64,000 nucleotides of DNA from Pseudoflavonifractor sp. An44 (lineage in GTDB: Bacteria > Bacillota > Clostridia > Oscillospirales > Oscillospiraceae). Location: contig NZ_NFIH01000009.1 of the NCBI RefSeq assembly GCF_002161675.1, positions 39,843 through 103,842 of the forward strand, written 5' to 3'. Below are positions 53,732-63,008 of the stretch, piece after piece; the first letter of the stretch is position 1, and every line of letters begins with the position of its first letter. The notes beneath the pieces were generated by a model, which saw nothing but the letters and a program-made list of their open reading frames with translations, had not been told where the DNA came from and ran no database searches. Both the position numbers and the translations under genes were made by a program.

Positions 53732-54964
53732 ATGAACATTGCCATTGCCGGAACCGGCTATGTAGGACTGGCCAATGCCATTTTGTTGGCCCAGCACCAC
53801 CACGTCACTGCGGTGGACCTGGTGCAGGACAAGGTGGACGCCATCAACGCCAGAAAATCTCCGCTGGTGGATGCGGAGATTGAGGACTACCTGAAGAACA
53901 AAGACCTGGACCTCACCGCCACCACCGACGGGGCGGCGGCCTATGCAGGGGCGGACTACGTCATTGTCTCCACCCCCACCAACTACGACCCGGTGAAGAA
54001 CTACTTCGACACCTCTTCGGTGGAGTCCGTGGTGCGCCTGGTGATGCAGGTCAACCCCGAGGCCATCATCGTGGTGAAATCCACCGTACCTGTGGGCTTT
54101 ACCCTGGGCCTGCGGGAGAAGCTGGGGTGTGAGAATCTGATTTTCTCCCCCGAGTTTCTCCGGGAGGGCAAGGCGCTCTACGACAACCTGTACCCCTCCC
54201 GCATCATTGTGGGAGCGCCCCTGGACGACCCCCGGCTCAAGGCGGCGGCGGAGACCTTCGCCAACCTCCTGGCAGAGGGAGCGGAGAAGAAGGACATTCC
54301 CATCCTCATCACCAACCCCACCGAGGCCGAGGCGGTGAAGCTGTTTGCCAACACCTATCTGGCCCTGCGGGTGTCCTTCTTCAATGAGCTGGACACCTAC
54401 GCCGAGGTGCGTGGTCTGAACACCCGCCAGATCATCGAGGGCATCGGCTACGACCCCCGCATCGGCAACTACTACAACAACCCCTCCTTCGGCTACGGCG
54501 GCTACTGCCTGCCCAAGGACACCAAGCAGCTGCGGGCCAACTATGACCAGGTGCCCAACAACATCATCTCCGCCATTGTGGACGCCAACCATACCCGCAA
54601 GGACTTCATTGCCGAGCGGATTCTGGAGAAGGCGGGCTACTACGGACCCCACGGCGAGGGGAGAGACGGCACCCCCGGCAAGCCCTGCGTGGTGGGGGTG
54701 TATCGCCTGACCATGAAGGCCAACTCGGACAACTTCCGCCAGTCCAGCATTCAGGGCGTCATGAAGCGCATGAAGGCCAAGGGGGCGGAGGTCATCATCT
54801 ACGAGCCCACCCTGAAGGAGGACACCTTCTTCGGCAGCCGGGTCATCCGTGACTGGCAGGAGTTTGTGGACCAGAGCGACGTCATCGTGGCCAACCGCTA
54901 CACCAAGGACCTGGAGCCTGTGATGGATAAGGTGTATACCCGGGACCTCTACTTCCGAGATTAA
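53732..54964 (+). CDS. ugd: UDP-glucose 6-dehydrogenase
   Basis: Oxidises UDP-glucose to UDP-glucuronate with two NAD+, giving an acidic sugar donor. 410 residues. Rossmann start [61 protein letters not shown]; catalytic cysteine in [15 protein letters not shown]. This is the short form, as in E. coli. ATG 53732 has GGGAG nine bases upstream; ATG 53723 is in frame and overlaps the previous stop. A related mannose or N-acetyl-sugar dehydrogenase cannot be fully excluded. Confidence 0.92.
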   Translation: MNIAIAGTGYVGLANAILLAQHHHVTAVDLVQDKVDAINARKSPLVDAEIEDYLKNKDLDLTATTDGAAAYAGADYVIVSTPTNYDPVKNYFDTSSVESVVRLVMQVNPEAIIVVKSTVPVGFTLGLREKLGCENLIFSPEFLREGKALYDNLYPSRIIVGAPLDDPRLKAAAETFANLLAEGAEKKDIPILITNPTEAEAVKLFANTYLALRVSFFNELDTYAEVRGLNTRQIIEGIGYDPRIGNYYNNPSFGYGGYCLPKDTKQLRANYDQVPNNIISAIVDANHTRKDFIAERILEKAGYYGPHGEGRDGTPGKPCVVGVYRLTMKANSDNFRQSSIQGVMKRMKAKGAEVIIYEPTLKEDTFFGSRVIRDWQEFVDQSDVIVANRYTKDLEPVMDKVYTRDLYFRD

Positions 54965-54978
54965 TTAGGGGAGTTGCT

Positions 54979-55746
54979 ATGATAGAGAAGTTGAAACGCC
55001 ACCAGTTCCTCTTTGAGGAGCTGGTGAAGCGAGATTTTAAGAAGAAGTACAAGCGCACTGTGTTGGGCATGGCCTGGAGCGTGCTCTCGCCCCTGATGAC
55101 CCTGCTGGTGATGCGCCTGGTGTTTACCCAGTTCTTTGGACGGGGGATGGAGCACTACACCACCTATCTGTTCTGCGGTAACCTGATCTTCTCCTGCTTT
55201 AACGAGTCCACCAGCCAGGGTATGACTTCGCTGATGGGCAACGCCAACATCTTTACCAAGGTCAACGTGCCCAAGTACCTGTTTCTGCTGTCCAAAAACG
55301 TGCAGACCCTCATCAACTTTGCCCTGACCTTGGCGGTGTTCTTTGTGTTCTGTCTGTTGGACCAGATCACCTTTACCTGGAAGTTCATTCTGCTCCTTTA
55401 CCCTGTGCTGTGCCTGGTGTTGTTCAACATCGGCGTGGGCATGGTGCTGTCCGCCCTGTTTGTTTTTTTCCGGGACGTGCAGTACCTGTGGACCATCTTC
55501 ACCCAGCTTTTGATGTATATGTCCGCCATCTTCTATACCGTGGACATCTACTCCCCTCTGATGCAGAAGATGTTCTACCTCAACCCGGTGTACACCTTCA
55601 TCTCCTACTTCCGTAAGATCGTCATCTACGGCACCATCCCCACCCCATGGCACCATGGCCTGATGCTGCTGTATGTGGTGCTGGCTCTGGCTGTGGGAGC
55701 CCTGATCTACAAGAAATACAACACCCAGTTCCTGTATTACGTGTGA
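54979..55746 (+). CDS. ABC polysaccharide exporter permease (Wzm/TagG type)
   Basis: A 255-residue ABC-2 permease with six membrane segments: VLSPLMTLLVMRLVFTQFF, TYLFCGNLIFSCF, FALTLAVFFVFCLLD, LLLYPVLCLVLFNIGVGMV and others. The N-terminal RDFKKKYKRTVLGMAWSVLSP is the family hallmark. With its ATPase (58419-59183) it should move a lipid-linked glycan across the membrane. The two transporter genes are separated by two glycosyltransferase genes. Confidence 0.92.
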   Translation: MIEKLKRHQFLFEELVKRDFKKKYKRTVLGMAWSVLSPLMTLLVMRLVFTQFFGRGMEHYTTYLFCGNLIFSCFNESTSQGMTSLMGNANIFTKVNVPKYLFLLSKNVQTLINFALTLAVFFVFCLLDQITFTWKFILLLYPVLCLVLFNIGVGMVLSALFVFFRDVQYLWTIFTQLLMYMSAIFYTVDIYSPLMQKMFYLNPVYTFISYFRKIVIYGTIPTPWHHGLMLLYVVLALAVGALIYKKYNTQFLYYV

Positions 55747-55777
55747 TAAAGGGGAGCGGAGGGTAAGGAGATAACGC

Positions 55778-57460
55778 ATGAAAACCCAAAATCAAAAACG
55801 ATATCTGATTCTGCTGGCGTTGGTGCTGGTGTTGGCGGTACAGACCGTCATGATGGGGTACTTTGGCCAGAAAAAGGCCGGGTACCACGTGGACGAGGTC
55901 TATACCTATGAGCTGTCCAACTATCCCGGGACCTTCTTCTCGGAGACCGAGGGCTTTTTGGACACCTGGGTGGACGGCTCCTTCTTCCAGGACTCCATGT
56001 CCGTGGACGGACTGGGGGATTTGGACTACTCCATCCCCTACCACAACCAGGAAAACGACGTGCACCCGCCGGTCTACTACTTTGTCATCCACACCGTCTC
56101 CGCCCTGTTCCACGGGGAAGTGAGTAAGTGGATTGGCATTCTGCCCAACATGTTCTTCTGCCTGCTGACCACCGTGCTGCTCTACCTGGTGGCGGCCCGG
56201 CTCTTCCCCAATCGGGCGCTGGCCCTGCTGGCGGCAGCCATGTGGGCTTGGAGCGTGGGAGGTATGACCACGGCGGTGTTCATCCGCATGTACGCTCTGC
56301 TGACCTGCATTGCCACGGCTCTGGTGCTGGTGCACCTGAAAGCCCTGGAGGATGTGCGGCGGGGTAAGCTGAGGAAGAGAACCGCTGCACTGCTCTTTGT
56401 GGTCACTCTGCTGGGCATCCTGACCCAGTACTACTTCCTGGTGCTCTGCTTCTTCCTGTGCGGAATTTTCTTCCTCTACCTGTGTGCCACCCGGCGGTGG
56501 AAGCTGCTGGGGGTGTACACGGTGCTGGAGGGCGGGGCCCTGTGTGCCGCTGTGGTCCTCTTCCCCAAGATGCTGTTCCACATCTTTGGCGGCTACCGGG
56601 GCAAAGAGGCCTTTGGCAGCATGGCCACCAAGGAGGGCACGTTGGATGGCCTGAAAAAGGTGGCCAGTACCATCAGCCGCCAGCTCTTCAACGGCTGGCT
56701 CAAGGAGTGCATTCTGCTGGTGGTGGCCGTGGTGGTGGTGTACTTCCTGGTCAAGCACGTGCTGCACCCCCGTCTGTTCCCCAAGGGGGAAGAGGTGGGC
56801 ATGGCCGTGGAGATGGATGTGCACCTGGACCGCAAGCTGCGCCTGCACATCTCCCATGTGGATGTGGCCGTGACCCTGCTGGGCGTGGTGGCCGTGGGCT
56901 ACTGGGGACTGGTGGGAAAGGTAGCACCCTATAAGACCGACCGCTACTTCTTCTGCATCTACCCGCTCATCGTCCTGTGCATGGTCTACCTGGGCTATCG
57001 CACCCTGATGCTGCTGGTGCGCAACCCCCAGCGGTGCACCATCGCCCTGGCTGTGGTGGCCCTGGGGATTACCGCGATGTCCTATCGAACCCAGACGGTA
57101 AACTACCTCTTCCTGGAGACCAACCAGAGAGCCCAGGAGCTGGCAGGGTACGAGGAGTATCCCGTCATTATCCTCAGCGTCCAGGGAACCCCGGAATTTG
57201 CCGACGCCCAGGCCATGGAGTTCCCGGAGCATTCCCAGATCTACCGCTGCGGGGGGAAGGATTTTGCCGCTCTCAGGGATGCCGTGGAGTCCAAGGACCT
57301 GGAGGGCGGGTTCCTGCTGTTTATCCGGGACTTCGGCAAGATGTCCCAGGAGGAGATCCAGGAACAGGTGGAGGCCCAGCTGGACCTGGACCAGTTTGAG
57401 CTCTTGACCAGAATCGGGTGCAACGTCTACTTCTGCACCCTGGAGGAGGCTGCGTCATGA
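55778..57460 (+). CDS. GT-C membrane glycosyltransferase (GT39/ArnT-like)
   Basis: A 560-residue membrane protein with about ten segments. The first outside loop has GYHVDEVYTYELSNYPG, where the Asp-Glu pair is the usual GT-C catalytic site, then NDVHPPVYYFVIHTVSALF, another mark of PMT/ArnT-type enzymes. It should use a lipid-phosphate-linked sugar as donor. The gene for a GtrB-like enzyme that would make such a donor follows with a four-base overlap. The C-terminal soluble part (about 440-560) has no recognised motif. AAGGAG site. Confidence 0.85.
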   Translation: MKTQNQKRYLILLALVLVLAVQTVMMGYFGQKKAGYHVDEVYTYELSNYPGTFFSETEGFLDTWVDGSFFQDSMSVDGLGDLDYSIPYHNQENDVHPPVYYFVIHTVSALFHGEVSKWIGILPNMFFCLLTTVLLYLVAARLFPNRALALLAAAMWAWSVGGMTTAVFIRMYALLTCIATALVLVHLKALEDVRRGKLRKRTAALLFVVTLLGILTQYYFLVLCFFLCGIFFLYLCATRRWKLLGVYTVLEGGALCAAVVLFPKMLFHIFGGYRGKEAFGSMATKEGTLDGLKKVASTISRQLFNGWLKECILLVVAVVVVYFLVKHVLHPRLFPKGEEVGMAVEMDVHLDRKLRLHISHVDVAVTLLGVVAVGYWGLVGKVAPYKTDRYFFCIYPLIVLCMVYLGYRTLMLLVRNPQRCTIALAVVALGITAMSYRTQTVNYLFLETNQRAQELAGYEEYPVIILSVQGTPEFADAQAMEFPEHSQIYRCGGKDFAALRDAVESKDLEGGFLLFIRDFGKMSQEEIQEQVEAQLDLDQFELLTRIGCNVYFCTLEEAAS

Positions 57461-58422
57461 TGATTACCGTGGTGGTGCCCTGCTACAACGAGGAGCAGGC
57501 CCTGCCTTACTTTATTCCGGAAATTCAACAGGTGGCCAAGACCTTGGAGACGCAGTACCAGGTGGACCTGGAGGTGCTGCTGGTCAACGACGGCTCCAAG
57601 GACGGCACATTGTCCCTCATGCGCACTTACGCCGGGCAGTACCAGAATGTCCGCTACCTCTCCTTCTCCCGAAACTTCGGCAAGGAGGCGGCCATCTATG
57701 CGGGCCTGGAACACGCCAAGGGGGACTATGTGGCCATCATGGACGCAGATATGCAGGACCCCCCGGCGCTGCTGCCCCAGATGTATGAGATTCTCCGGGA
57801 CGAGCCCTACGACTCGGTGGCCACCCGCCGGGTGGACCGGGCGGGAGAGCCCCCCATCCGCAGCTTTTTTGCCCGCACCTTCTACAAGCTCATCAACCGC
57901 ATTTCCGATGCGGACATTGTGGACGGCGCCCGAGACTACCGGCTGATGAAGCGGGCCATGGTGGATGCCATCCTGTCCATGAAGGAATATAACCGCTTCT
58001 CCAAGGGCATTTTCGGCTGGGTGGGCTTCCGCACCAAGTGGCTGCCCTATGAGAATGTGCAGCGGGTGGCAGGGGAGACCAAGTGGTCCTTCTGGAAGCT
58101 GTTTCTCTACTCCATCGAGGGCATCGTGGCTTTTTCCACCGCCCCTCTGGCCATGGCCTCGGTGTTCGGCATCATCACCTGCCTGTGCGCCGCCCTGGCC
58201 CTGTGCTTTATCCTGGTGCGCACCATCCTCTTTGGCGACCCGGTGGAGGGCTGGCCCAGCATGATGTGCGTGATGCTCTTTTTAGGGGGCATCCAGCTGC
58301 TGTCCATCGGCGTCATCGGTCAGTATCTGGCCAAGACCTATCTGGAAACCAAGCATCGTCCCATCTACATCCTGCAAGAGAGCAGCGATGGCACTAAAAA
58401 GGATAAAGGGGTACAATCATGA
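57457..58422 (+). CDS. GtrB/ArnC-like polyprenyl-phosphate glycosyltransferase
   Basis: A 321-residue GT2 enzyme with two C-terminal membrane helices (STAPLAMASVFGIITCLCAALALCF and GIQLLSIGVIGQYLAKTYLE). Cytoplasmic part: ITVVVPCYNEEQALPYF, VLLVNDGSKDGTL, FGKEAAIYAGLEHAKGDYV, IMDADMQDPP. These are the marks of enzymes that move glucose (or another sugar) from UDP to undecaprenyl phosphate. GGAGGAGG precedes ATG 57457. It probably feeds the GT-C enzyme just upstream for side-chain addition outside the cell. Confidence 0.93.
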   Translation: MMITVVVPCYNEEQALPYFIPEIQQVAKTLETQYQVDLEVLLVNDGSKDGTLSLMRTYAGQYQNVRYLSFSRNFGKEAAIYAGLEHAKGDYVAIMDADMQDPPALLPQMYEILRDEPYDSVATRRVDRAGEPPIRSFFARTFYKLINRISDADIVDGARDYRLMKRAMVDAILSMKEYNRFSKGIFGWVGFRTKWLPYENVQRVAGETKWSFWKLFLYSIEGIVAFSTAPLAMASVFGIITCLCAALALCFILVRTILFGDPVEGWPSMMCVMLFLGGIQLLSIGVIGQYLAKTYLETKHRPIYILQESSDGTKKDKGVQS

Positions 58423-59183
58423 GTATTTTGGAAGTGAATAACGTCTCCATCCGGTATATGACGGGAGATTTTAAAGACATCGGCATCAAGGAGTACGTCA
58501 CCCGCCGCCTGCGGGGCAAGTACGAGGTGAAGAAGTTCTGGGCGGACAAGCACGTCACCTTCTCTCTGGAGAAGGGGGACATGCTGGGCATCATCGGCAC
58601 CAACGGTGCGGGTAAATCCACCCTCTTGAAGGCCATCTCCGGCATCATGGAGCCCACCGAGGGGTACGTACACCGGGAGGGCACCATTGCCGCTCTGCTG
58701 GAGCTGGCCAGCGGCTTTGACGGGGACCTGACGGTGCGGGAAAACACCTACCTCCGTGGGGCCATGCTGGGCTATACCCGCAAGTTCATGAACGAGATGT
58801 ACGACCAGATCATCGAGTTTGCCGACCTGAAGGAGTTTGAGGACCGCCCCTTTAAGCAGCTGTCCTCAGGCATGAAGTCCCGTCTGGCCTTCTCCATCGC
58901 CTGCCTGGTCCAGCCGGATATCCTCATCCTGGACGAGGTGCTGTCCGTGGGCGACGGCGCATTCCGCCGCAAGAGCGAGGCCAAGATGAAGGAGATCATC
59001 TACGGCGGCGCCACCTCCATTCTGGTCTCTCACTCCCTGGAGCAGGTCCGGGAGATGTGCACCAAGATTTTGTGGCTGCACAAGGGCCACCAGGTGGAGT
59101 TTGGAGACGACGTCCAGGGCATCTGCGACCGCTATCAGGAGATGCTGGACGGCAAGCGGAAGATCGAGGTCCCCGCTGACTAA
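58419..59183 (+). CDS. ABC polysaccharide exporter ATPase (Wzt/TagH type)
   Basis: A 254-residue ATPase, partner of the Wzm-like permease. Walker A IIGTNGAGKSTLLKAISG, signature QLSSGMKSRLAFSIA, Walker B ILILDEVLSVGD, H-loop LVSHSLEQV. The N-terminal VSIRYMTGDFKDIGIKEYV.. is typical of the Wzt group. It lacks the C-terminal carbohydrate-binding domain present in long Wzt proteins, so export need not depend on chain-end recognition. Overlaps the GtrB-like gene by four bases and ends the operon. Confidence 0.93.
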   Translation: MSILEVNNVSIRYMTGDFKDIGIKEYVTRRLRGKYEVKKFWADKHVTFSLEKGDMLGIIGTNGAGKSTLLKAISGIMEPTEGYVHREGTIAALLELASGFDGDLTVRENTYLRGAMLGYTRKFMNEMYDQIIEFADLKEFEDRPFKQLSSGMKSRLAFSIACLVQPDILILDEVLSVGDGAFRRKSEAKMKEIIYGGATSILVSHSLEQVREMCTKILWLHKGHQVEFGDDVQGICDRYQEMLDGKRKIEVPAD

Positions 59184-59198
59184 ATACCGATTCATATG

Positions 59199-59231
59199 AA
59201 ACACTCTGCCCCTGGGGGCAGGGTGTTTTCC
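59199..59231 (+). terminator. Terminator of the polysaccharide locus
   Basis: AAACACTCTGCCCC (59199-59212) pairs with GGGGCAGGGTGTTT (59215-59228, one G-T wobble), followed by TCCTT. Confidence 0.88.
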
Positions 59232-59269
59232 TTGCTGAAAAAACATCGGTCACAGTGCAAAAAAGGCAC

Positions 59270-59298
59270 TACTCAACGGGACGAAAAGGTGGTATAAT
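59270..59298 (+). promoter_or_regulatory. Candidate promoter of alcohol dehydrogenase gene
   Basis: TATAAT at 59293-59298; the -35 (TACTCA, 59270-59275) is poor. The leader of about 100 bases contains a stem GTCTGTCCC/GGGGACAGAC at about 59353-59378. Confidence 0.45.
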
Positions 59299-59404
59299 CC
59301 CACAAAGGGCGTTGACCGTGCTGACTCCCTGTAAGGCTCGTACACCATAGGCTGTCTGTCCCGGAGTGGGGACAGACCACACCACACATATGGAGGTAAT
59401 CAGT

Positions 59405-60613
59405 ATGCGTTTTACTCTTCCCCGTGATCTGTACCATGGAAAAGGCTCTCTGGAGGAGCTGAAGAACCTGAAGGGCACCCGTGCATTCGTCGTCACCGGC
59501 GGTGGCAGCATGAAGCGATTTGGCTTCCTGGCCCGGGTGGAGAATGCCCTGAAGGAAGCGGGCATGGAGGTACATATTTTTGAGGGCGTGGAGCCCGATC
59601 CCAGCGTCACCACCGTAATGCGAGGCGCTGAGGAGATGCGCCAGTTCCAGCCCGACTGGATTGTGGCCATCGGCGGCGGCAGCCCCATCGATGCAGCCAA
59701 GGCCATGTGGGCCTTCTATGAGTACCCCGATGTCACCTTCGACGACCTCATCGTCCCCTTCAACTTCCCCACGCTGCGGCAGAAGGCCCATTTCTGTGCC
59801 ATTCCCTCCACCTCCGGCACTGCCACTGAGGTGACCGCCTTCTCCGTCATCACCGACTACGACAAGGGCATCAAGTACCCCCTGGCCGACTTCAACATCA
59901 CCCCCGATGTGGCCATTGTGGACCCCGAGCTGGCCGAGAAGATGCCCCCCAAGCTCACCGCTCACACCGGTATGGACGCCATGACCCACGCCATTGAGGC
60001 CTACGTGTCCACCGTCCACTGCGACTACACCGACCCCCTGGCCCTCCACGCCATCCAGATGGTGCACAACGACTTGAAGAAGTCCTATGAGGGTGACATG
60101 GATGCCCGGGACCGGATGCACAACGCCCAGTGCTTGGCCGGCATGGCCTTCTCCAACGCCTTGCTGGGTATCGTCCACTCCATGGCCCACAAGACCGGAG
60201 CCGTGTTTGAGGGCGGCCACATCATCCACGGCGCGGCCAACGCCATGTACCTGCCCAAGGTCATCCAGTACAACGCCAAGAACCCCGAGGCCGCCCAGCG
60301 CTACGCCTACATCGCCCGCTTCATGGGCCTGGAGGGCAGCGACACCCAGTCCCTGGTGGCCGCTCTGGTGGCCGAGCTGCGCCACATGAACGATGAGCTG
60401 AACATTCCCCAGTGCATCGCCCACTACGGCGAGGGCGGCACCATTGCCGAGCAGGGCTTCGTGGGCGAGGAGGAGTTCCTGGCCAAGCTGCCGGAGATCG
60501 CCAAGAACGCCCTGGGCGACGCCTGCACCGGCTCCAACCCCCGCCAGCCCGACCAGGCGGACATGGAGAAGCTGCTCCGGGCTTGCTATTACGACCTGGA
60601 CGTTGACTTTTAA
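59405..60613 (+). CDS. Iron-containing alcohol dehydrogenase
   Basis: A 402-residue NAD(P)-dependent group III alcohol dehydrogenase, of the butanol/1,3-propanediol type. Nucleotide-binding IVAIGGGSPIDAAKAMW; AIPSTSGTATEVTAFSVI; metal ligands in GMDAMTHAIEAYVS (Asp and His) and in LLGIVHSMAHKTGAVFEGGHIIHGAANA (two His). Start ATG 59405 has GGAGG nine bases upstream; the frame is open for 13 more codons. Its role in fermentation is to recycle NAD(P)H by reducing an aldehyde; the aldehyde is unknown. Confidence 0.94.
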   Translation: MRFTLPRDLYHGKGSLEELKNLKGTRAFVVTGGGSMKRFGFLARVENALKEAGMEVHIFEGVEPDPSVTTVMRGAEEMRQFQPDWIVAIGGGSPIDAAKAMWAFYEYPDVTFDDLIVPFNFPTLRQKAHFCAIPSTSGTATEVTAFSVITDYDKGIKYPLADFNITPDVAIVDPELAEKMPPKLTAHTGMDAMTHAIEAYVSTVHCDYTDPLALHAIQMVHNDLKKSYEGDMDARDRMHNAQCLAGMAFSNALLGIVHSMAHKTGAVFEGGHIIHGAANAMYLPKVIQYNAKNPEAAQRYAYIARFMGLEGSDTQSLVAALVAELRHMNDELNIPQCIAHYGEGGTIAEQGFVGEEEFLAKLPEIAKNALGDACTGSNPRQPDQADMEKLLRACYYDLDVDF

Positions 60614-60626
60614 TCCTTTAGCGTGT

Positions 60627-60666
60627 AAAATAGGGGGAGGGGAATGGCTCTCCCCCTATTTTCTTT
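60627..60666 (+). terminator. Terminator of alcohol dehydrogenase gene
   Basis: AAAATAGGGGGAG (60627-60639) pairs with CTCCCCCTATTTT (60650-60662), then CTTTT. Confidence 0.9.
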
Positions 60667-60696
60667 TGCGCGATACCCTCATGGAAGGAGATTGTT

Positions 60697-61539
60697 ATGT
60701 TTCGAATTGCGGAAAAAACCCCGCTGAACCCCACCGTCACCAAGATGGTCATCGAGGCCCCTCTGGTGGCCAAGAAGGCACAGCCGGGTCAGTTTATCAT
60801 TGTACGCCCCTTCGAGGACTCCGAGCGGATTCCTCTGACCATTGCCGACTTTGACCGCCAGGCCGGTACCATCACCATCATTTTTCAGATCGTCGGCGGC
60901 ACCACCATGGAGCTCAACCAGCTGGAGGCGGGCCAGTCCGTCCACGACTTTGTGGGACCTTTGGGCCGGGCCAGTGAGCTGGAGGGCCTGAAGAAGGTGG
61001 CCGTGGTGGGCGGCGGCGTGGGCTGCGCCATTGCCTATCCCACCGCCAAGCGCCTCCACGAGCTGGGGGCCGAGGTGCACTCCATCGTGGGCTTCCGCTC
61101 CAAGGACCTGGTGATTTTGGAGCAGGAGTTTGAGGCGGTGTCTGACCACATGGCCAAGATGAGCGACGACGGCACCTGGGGCGAGAAGGGCCTGGTGACC
61201 AACGCTCTGGAAGCCCTCATTCAGGCGGGCAACCAGTACGATGAGGTCATCGCCATTGGACCCCTCATCATGATGAAGTTTGTCTGCAAGCTCACCGAGA
61301 AATACGGCATCAAGACCACCGTGTCCATGAACCCCATCATGATCGACGGCACCGGCATGTGCGGCGGCTGCCGCCTCACCGTGGGCGGCGTGACCAAGTT
61401 CGCCTGTGTGGACGGCCCCGACTTTGACGGCCACCAGGTGGACTTTGACGAGGCCATGCACCGGGGCTCCACCTACCGGGAGTTTGAGACCCACGCCCGG
61501 GAGGCCTCTTGTAATCTGCTCAACAAGGAGGTGCAGTGA
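60697..61539 (+). CDS. nfnA: NADH-dependent ferredoxin:NADP+ oxidoreductase, small subunit
   Basis: A 280-residue FAD and [2Fe-2S] protein, small subunit of the NfnAB bifurcating transhydrogenase that couples NADH, NADPH and reduced ferredoxin. FAD domain ERIPLTIADFDRQAGTI and FQIVGGTTMEL; NAD domain KVAVVGGGVGCAIAYPTAKRL; cluster site DGTGMCGGCRLTVGG and FACVDGPDFDGH. Related dihydroorotate dehydrogenase electron-transfer subunits look similar, but the nfnB gene two bases downstream settles the identity. No promoter was found; read-through from the dehydrogenase terminator is possible. Confidence 0.92.
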   Translation: MFRIAEKTPLNPTVTKMVIEAPLVAKKAQPGQFIIVRPFEDSERIPLTIADFDRQAGTITIIFQIVGGTTMELNQLEAGQSVHDFVGPLGRASELEGLKKVAVVGGGVGCAIAYPTAKRLHELGAEVHSIVGFRSKDLVILEQEFEAVSDHMAKMSDDGTWGEKGLVTNALEALIQAGNQYDEVIAIGPLIMMKFVCKLTEKYGIKTTVSMNPIMIDGTGMCGGCRLTVGGVTKFACVDGPDFDGHQVDFDEAMHRGSTYREFETHAREASCNLLNKEVQ

Positions 61540-61541
61540 GC

Positions 61542-62942
61542 ATGGCACACCAGATCAACATGGACCCCTGCAAGTGCCCCATGCCCAGCCAGGAGCCCCA
61601 GGTGAGAAACCACAACTTTGACGAGGTCGCTCTGGGCTACACCGCCGAGATGGCGGTCAGCGAGGCCAAGCGCTGCCTGAACTGTAAGAATAAGCCCTGC
61701 CAGACCGGGTGCCCTGTGGGCATCGACATCCCCGCCTTCATTGGCAAGGTGGCCGAGGAGGACTTTGAGGGGGCCTATCAGGTGCTCTCCGCCTCCAGCG
61801 CCCTGCCCGCCGTGTGTGGGCGTGTCTGCCCCCAGGAAAACCAGTGTGAGGGCAAGTGCGTCCGGGGCATCAAGGGCGAGAGCGTGGGCATTGGCCGCTT
61901 GGAGCGGTTTGTGGCCGACTGGCACCGGGAGCATGTCACCGACACCCCCGTCAAGCCCCAGCCCAACGGCTACAAGGTGGCCATCATCGGCGCTGGCCCC
62001 TCCGGCCTCACCGCCGCGGGTGACCTGGCCAAGCTGGGCTATGCCGTGACCATCTATGAGGCCCTTCACCTGGCCGGCGGCGTGCTGGTATACGGCATCC
62101 CCGAGTTCCGTCTGCCCAAGGCCATTGTGCAGCAGGAGATTGACGGCCTCAAGGCCCTGGGCGTGGACATCGAGACCAACATGGTCATCGGCAAGGTGCT
62201 CACCATTGACGAGCTCATGGGCGAGTACGGCTTCGAGGCGGTGTACATCGCCAGCGGCGCTGGCCTGCCCCGGTTTATGGGCATCCCCGGCGAGAGCCTC
62301 AAGGGGGTGTACTCCGCCAACGAGTACCTCACCCGCATCAACCTCATGAAGGCCTATCAGCCCGGCAGCAAGACCCCCATCATGCACAGCCACAAGGTGG
62401 CCGTGGTGGGCGGCGGCAACGTGGCCATGGATGCCGCCCGCTGCGCCAAGCGCCTGGGTGCCGAAGAGGTGTACATCGTCTACCGCCGGGGCATGGAGGA
62501 GCTCCCCGCCCGAAAGGAAGAGGTGGAGCACGCCCAGGAGGAGGGCATCATCTTCAAGACCCTCACCAATCCCGTGGAAGTGCTGGGCGACGAGGATGGC
62601 CGTGTCCGTGGCATGGCGTGCATCGAGATGGAGCTGGGCGAGCCCGACGCCTCCGGTCGCCGCCGTCCCGTGGAGAAGCCGGACAGCCGCTTTGAGCTGG
62701 AGGTGGACACCATGATCATGTCCATCGGCACCAGCCCCAACCCCCTCATCCGGTCCACCACCCCCGGTCTGGAGACCAACCGCCACGGCTGCATCGTCAC
62801 CAACGGGGACGACGGCCTCACCAGCCGAGAGGGCGTGTACGCCGGCGGCGATGCCGTCACCGGCGCCGCCACGGTAATTCTGGCCATGGGAGCGGGCAAG
62901 CAGGCCGCTGCTGCCATCCATGCGTACATCCAGAACAAGTGA
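61542..62942 (+). CDS. nfnB: NADH-dependent ferredoxin:NADP+ oxidoreductase, large subunit
   Basis: A 466-residue large subunit, which has FAD, two 4Fe-4S clusters and the NADPH site. N-terminal cluster region AKRCLNCKNKPCQTGCPVGIDIPAF and VCGRVCPQENQCEGKCV; FAD site VAIIGAGPSGLTAAGDLAKLG; NADPH site VAVVGGGNVAMDAARCAKRLG. It is often annotated as a glutamate synthase small chain, but the partner gene and the length (NfnB about 468) support Nfn. ATG 61542 is chosen with AAGGAGG ten bases upstream over GTG 61536, which overlaps the nfnA stop. Confidence 0.93.
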   Translation: MAHQINMDPCKCPMPSQEPQVRNHNFDEVALGYTAEMAVSEAKRCLNCKNKPCQTGCPVGIDIPAFIGKVAEEDFEGAYQVLSASSALPAVCGRVCPQENQCEGKCVRGIKGESVGIGRLERFVADWHREHVTDTPVKPQPNGYKVAIIGAGPSGLTAAGDLAKLGYAVTIYEALHLAGGVLVYGIPEFRLPKAIVQQEIDGLKALGVDIETNMVIGKVLTIDELMGEYGFEAVYIASGAGLPRFMGIPGESLKGVYSANEYLTRINLMKAYQPGSKTPIMHSHKVAVVGGGNVAMDAARCAKRLGAEEVYIVYRRGMEELPARKEEVEHAQEEGIIFKTLTNPVEVLGDEDGRVRGMACIEMELGEPDASGRRRPVEKPDSRFELEVDTMIMSIGTSPNPLIRSTTPGLETNRHGCIVTNGDDGLTSREGVYAGGDAVTGAATVILAMGAGKQAAAAIHAYIQNK

Positions 62943-62955
62943 TATCCAGCATAAG

Positions 62956-63002
62956 AAAACAGCAGCCCTTTTCCCAGACGTGGGAGAGGGGCTGCTGTTT
63001 TT
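62956..63002. terminator. Bidirectional terminator after nfnB and hydrolase gene
   Basis: AAAACAGCAGCCC (62956-62968) pairs with GGGCTGCTGTTTT (62989-63001), with an inner TCCCA/TGGGA stem; T-runs on both sides serve the convergent genes. Confidence 0.88.
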
Positions 63003-63008
63003 ATGAGC

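Noticed and set aside
61542..62942. Annotation as glutamate synthase small subunit
   Set aside because: There is no large glutamate synthase gene nearby, and the NfnA-type partner is two bases upstream.
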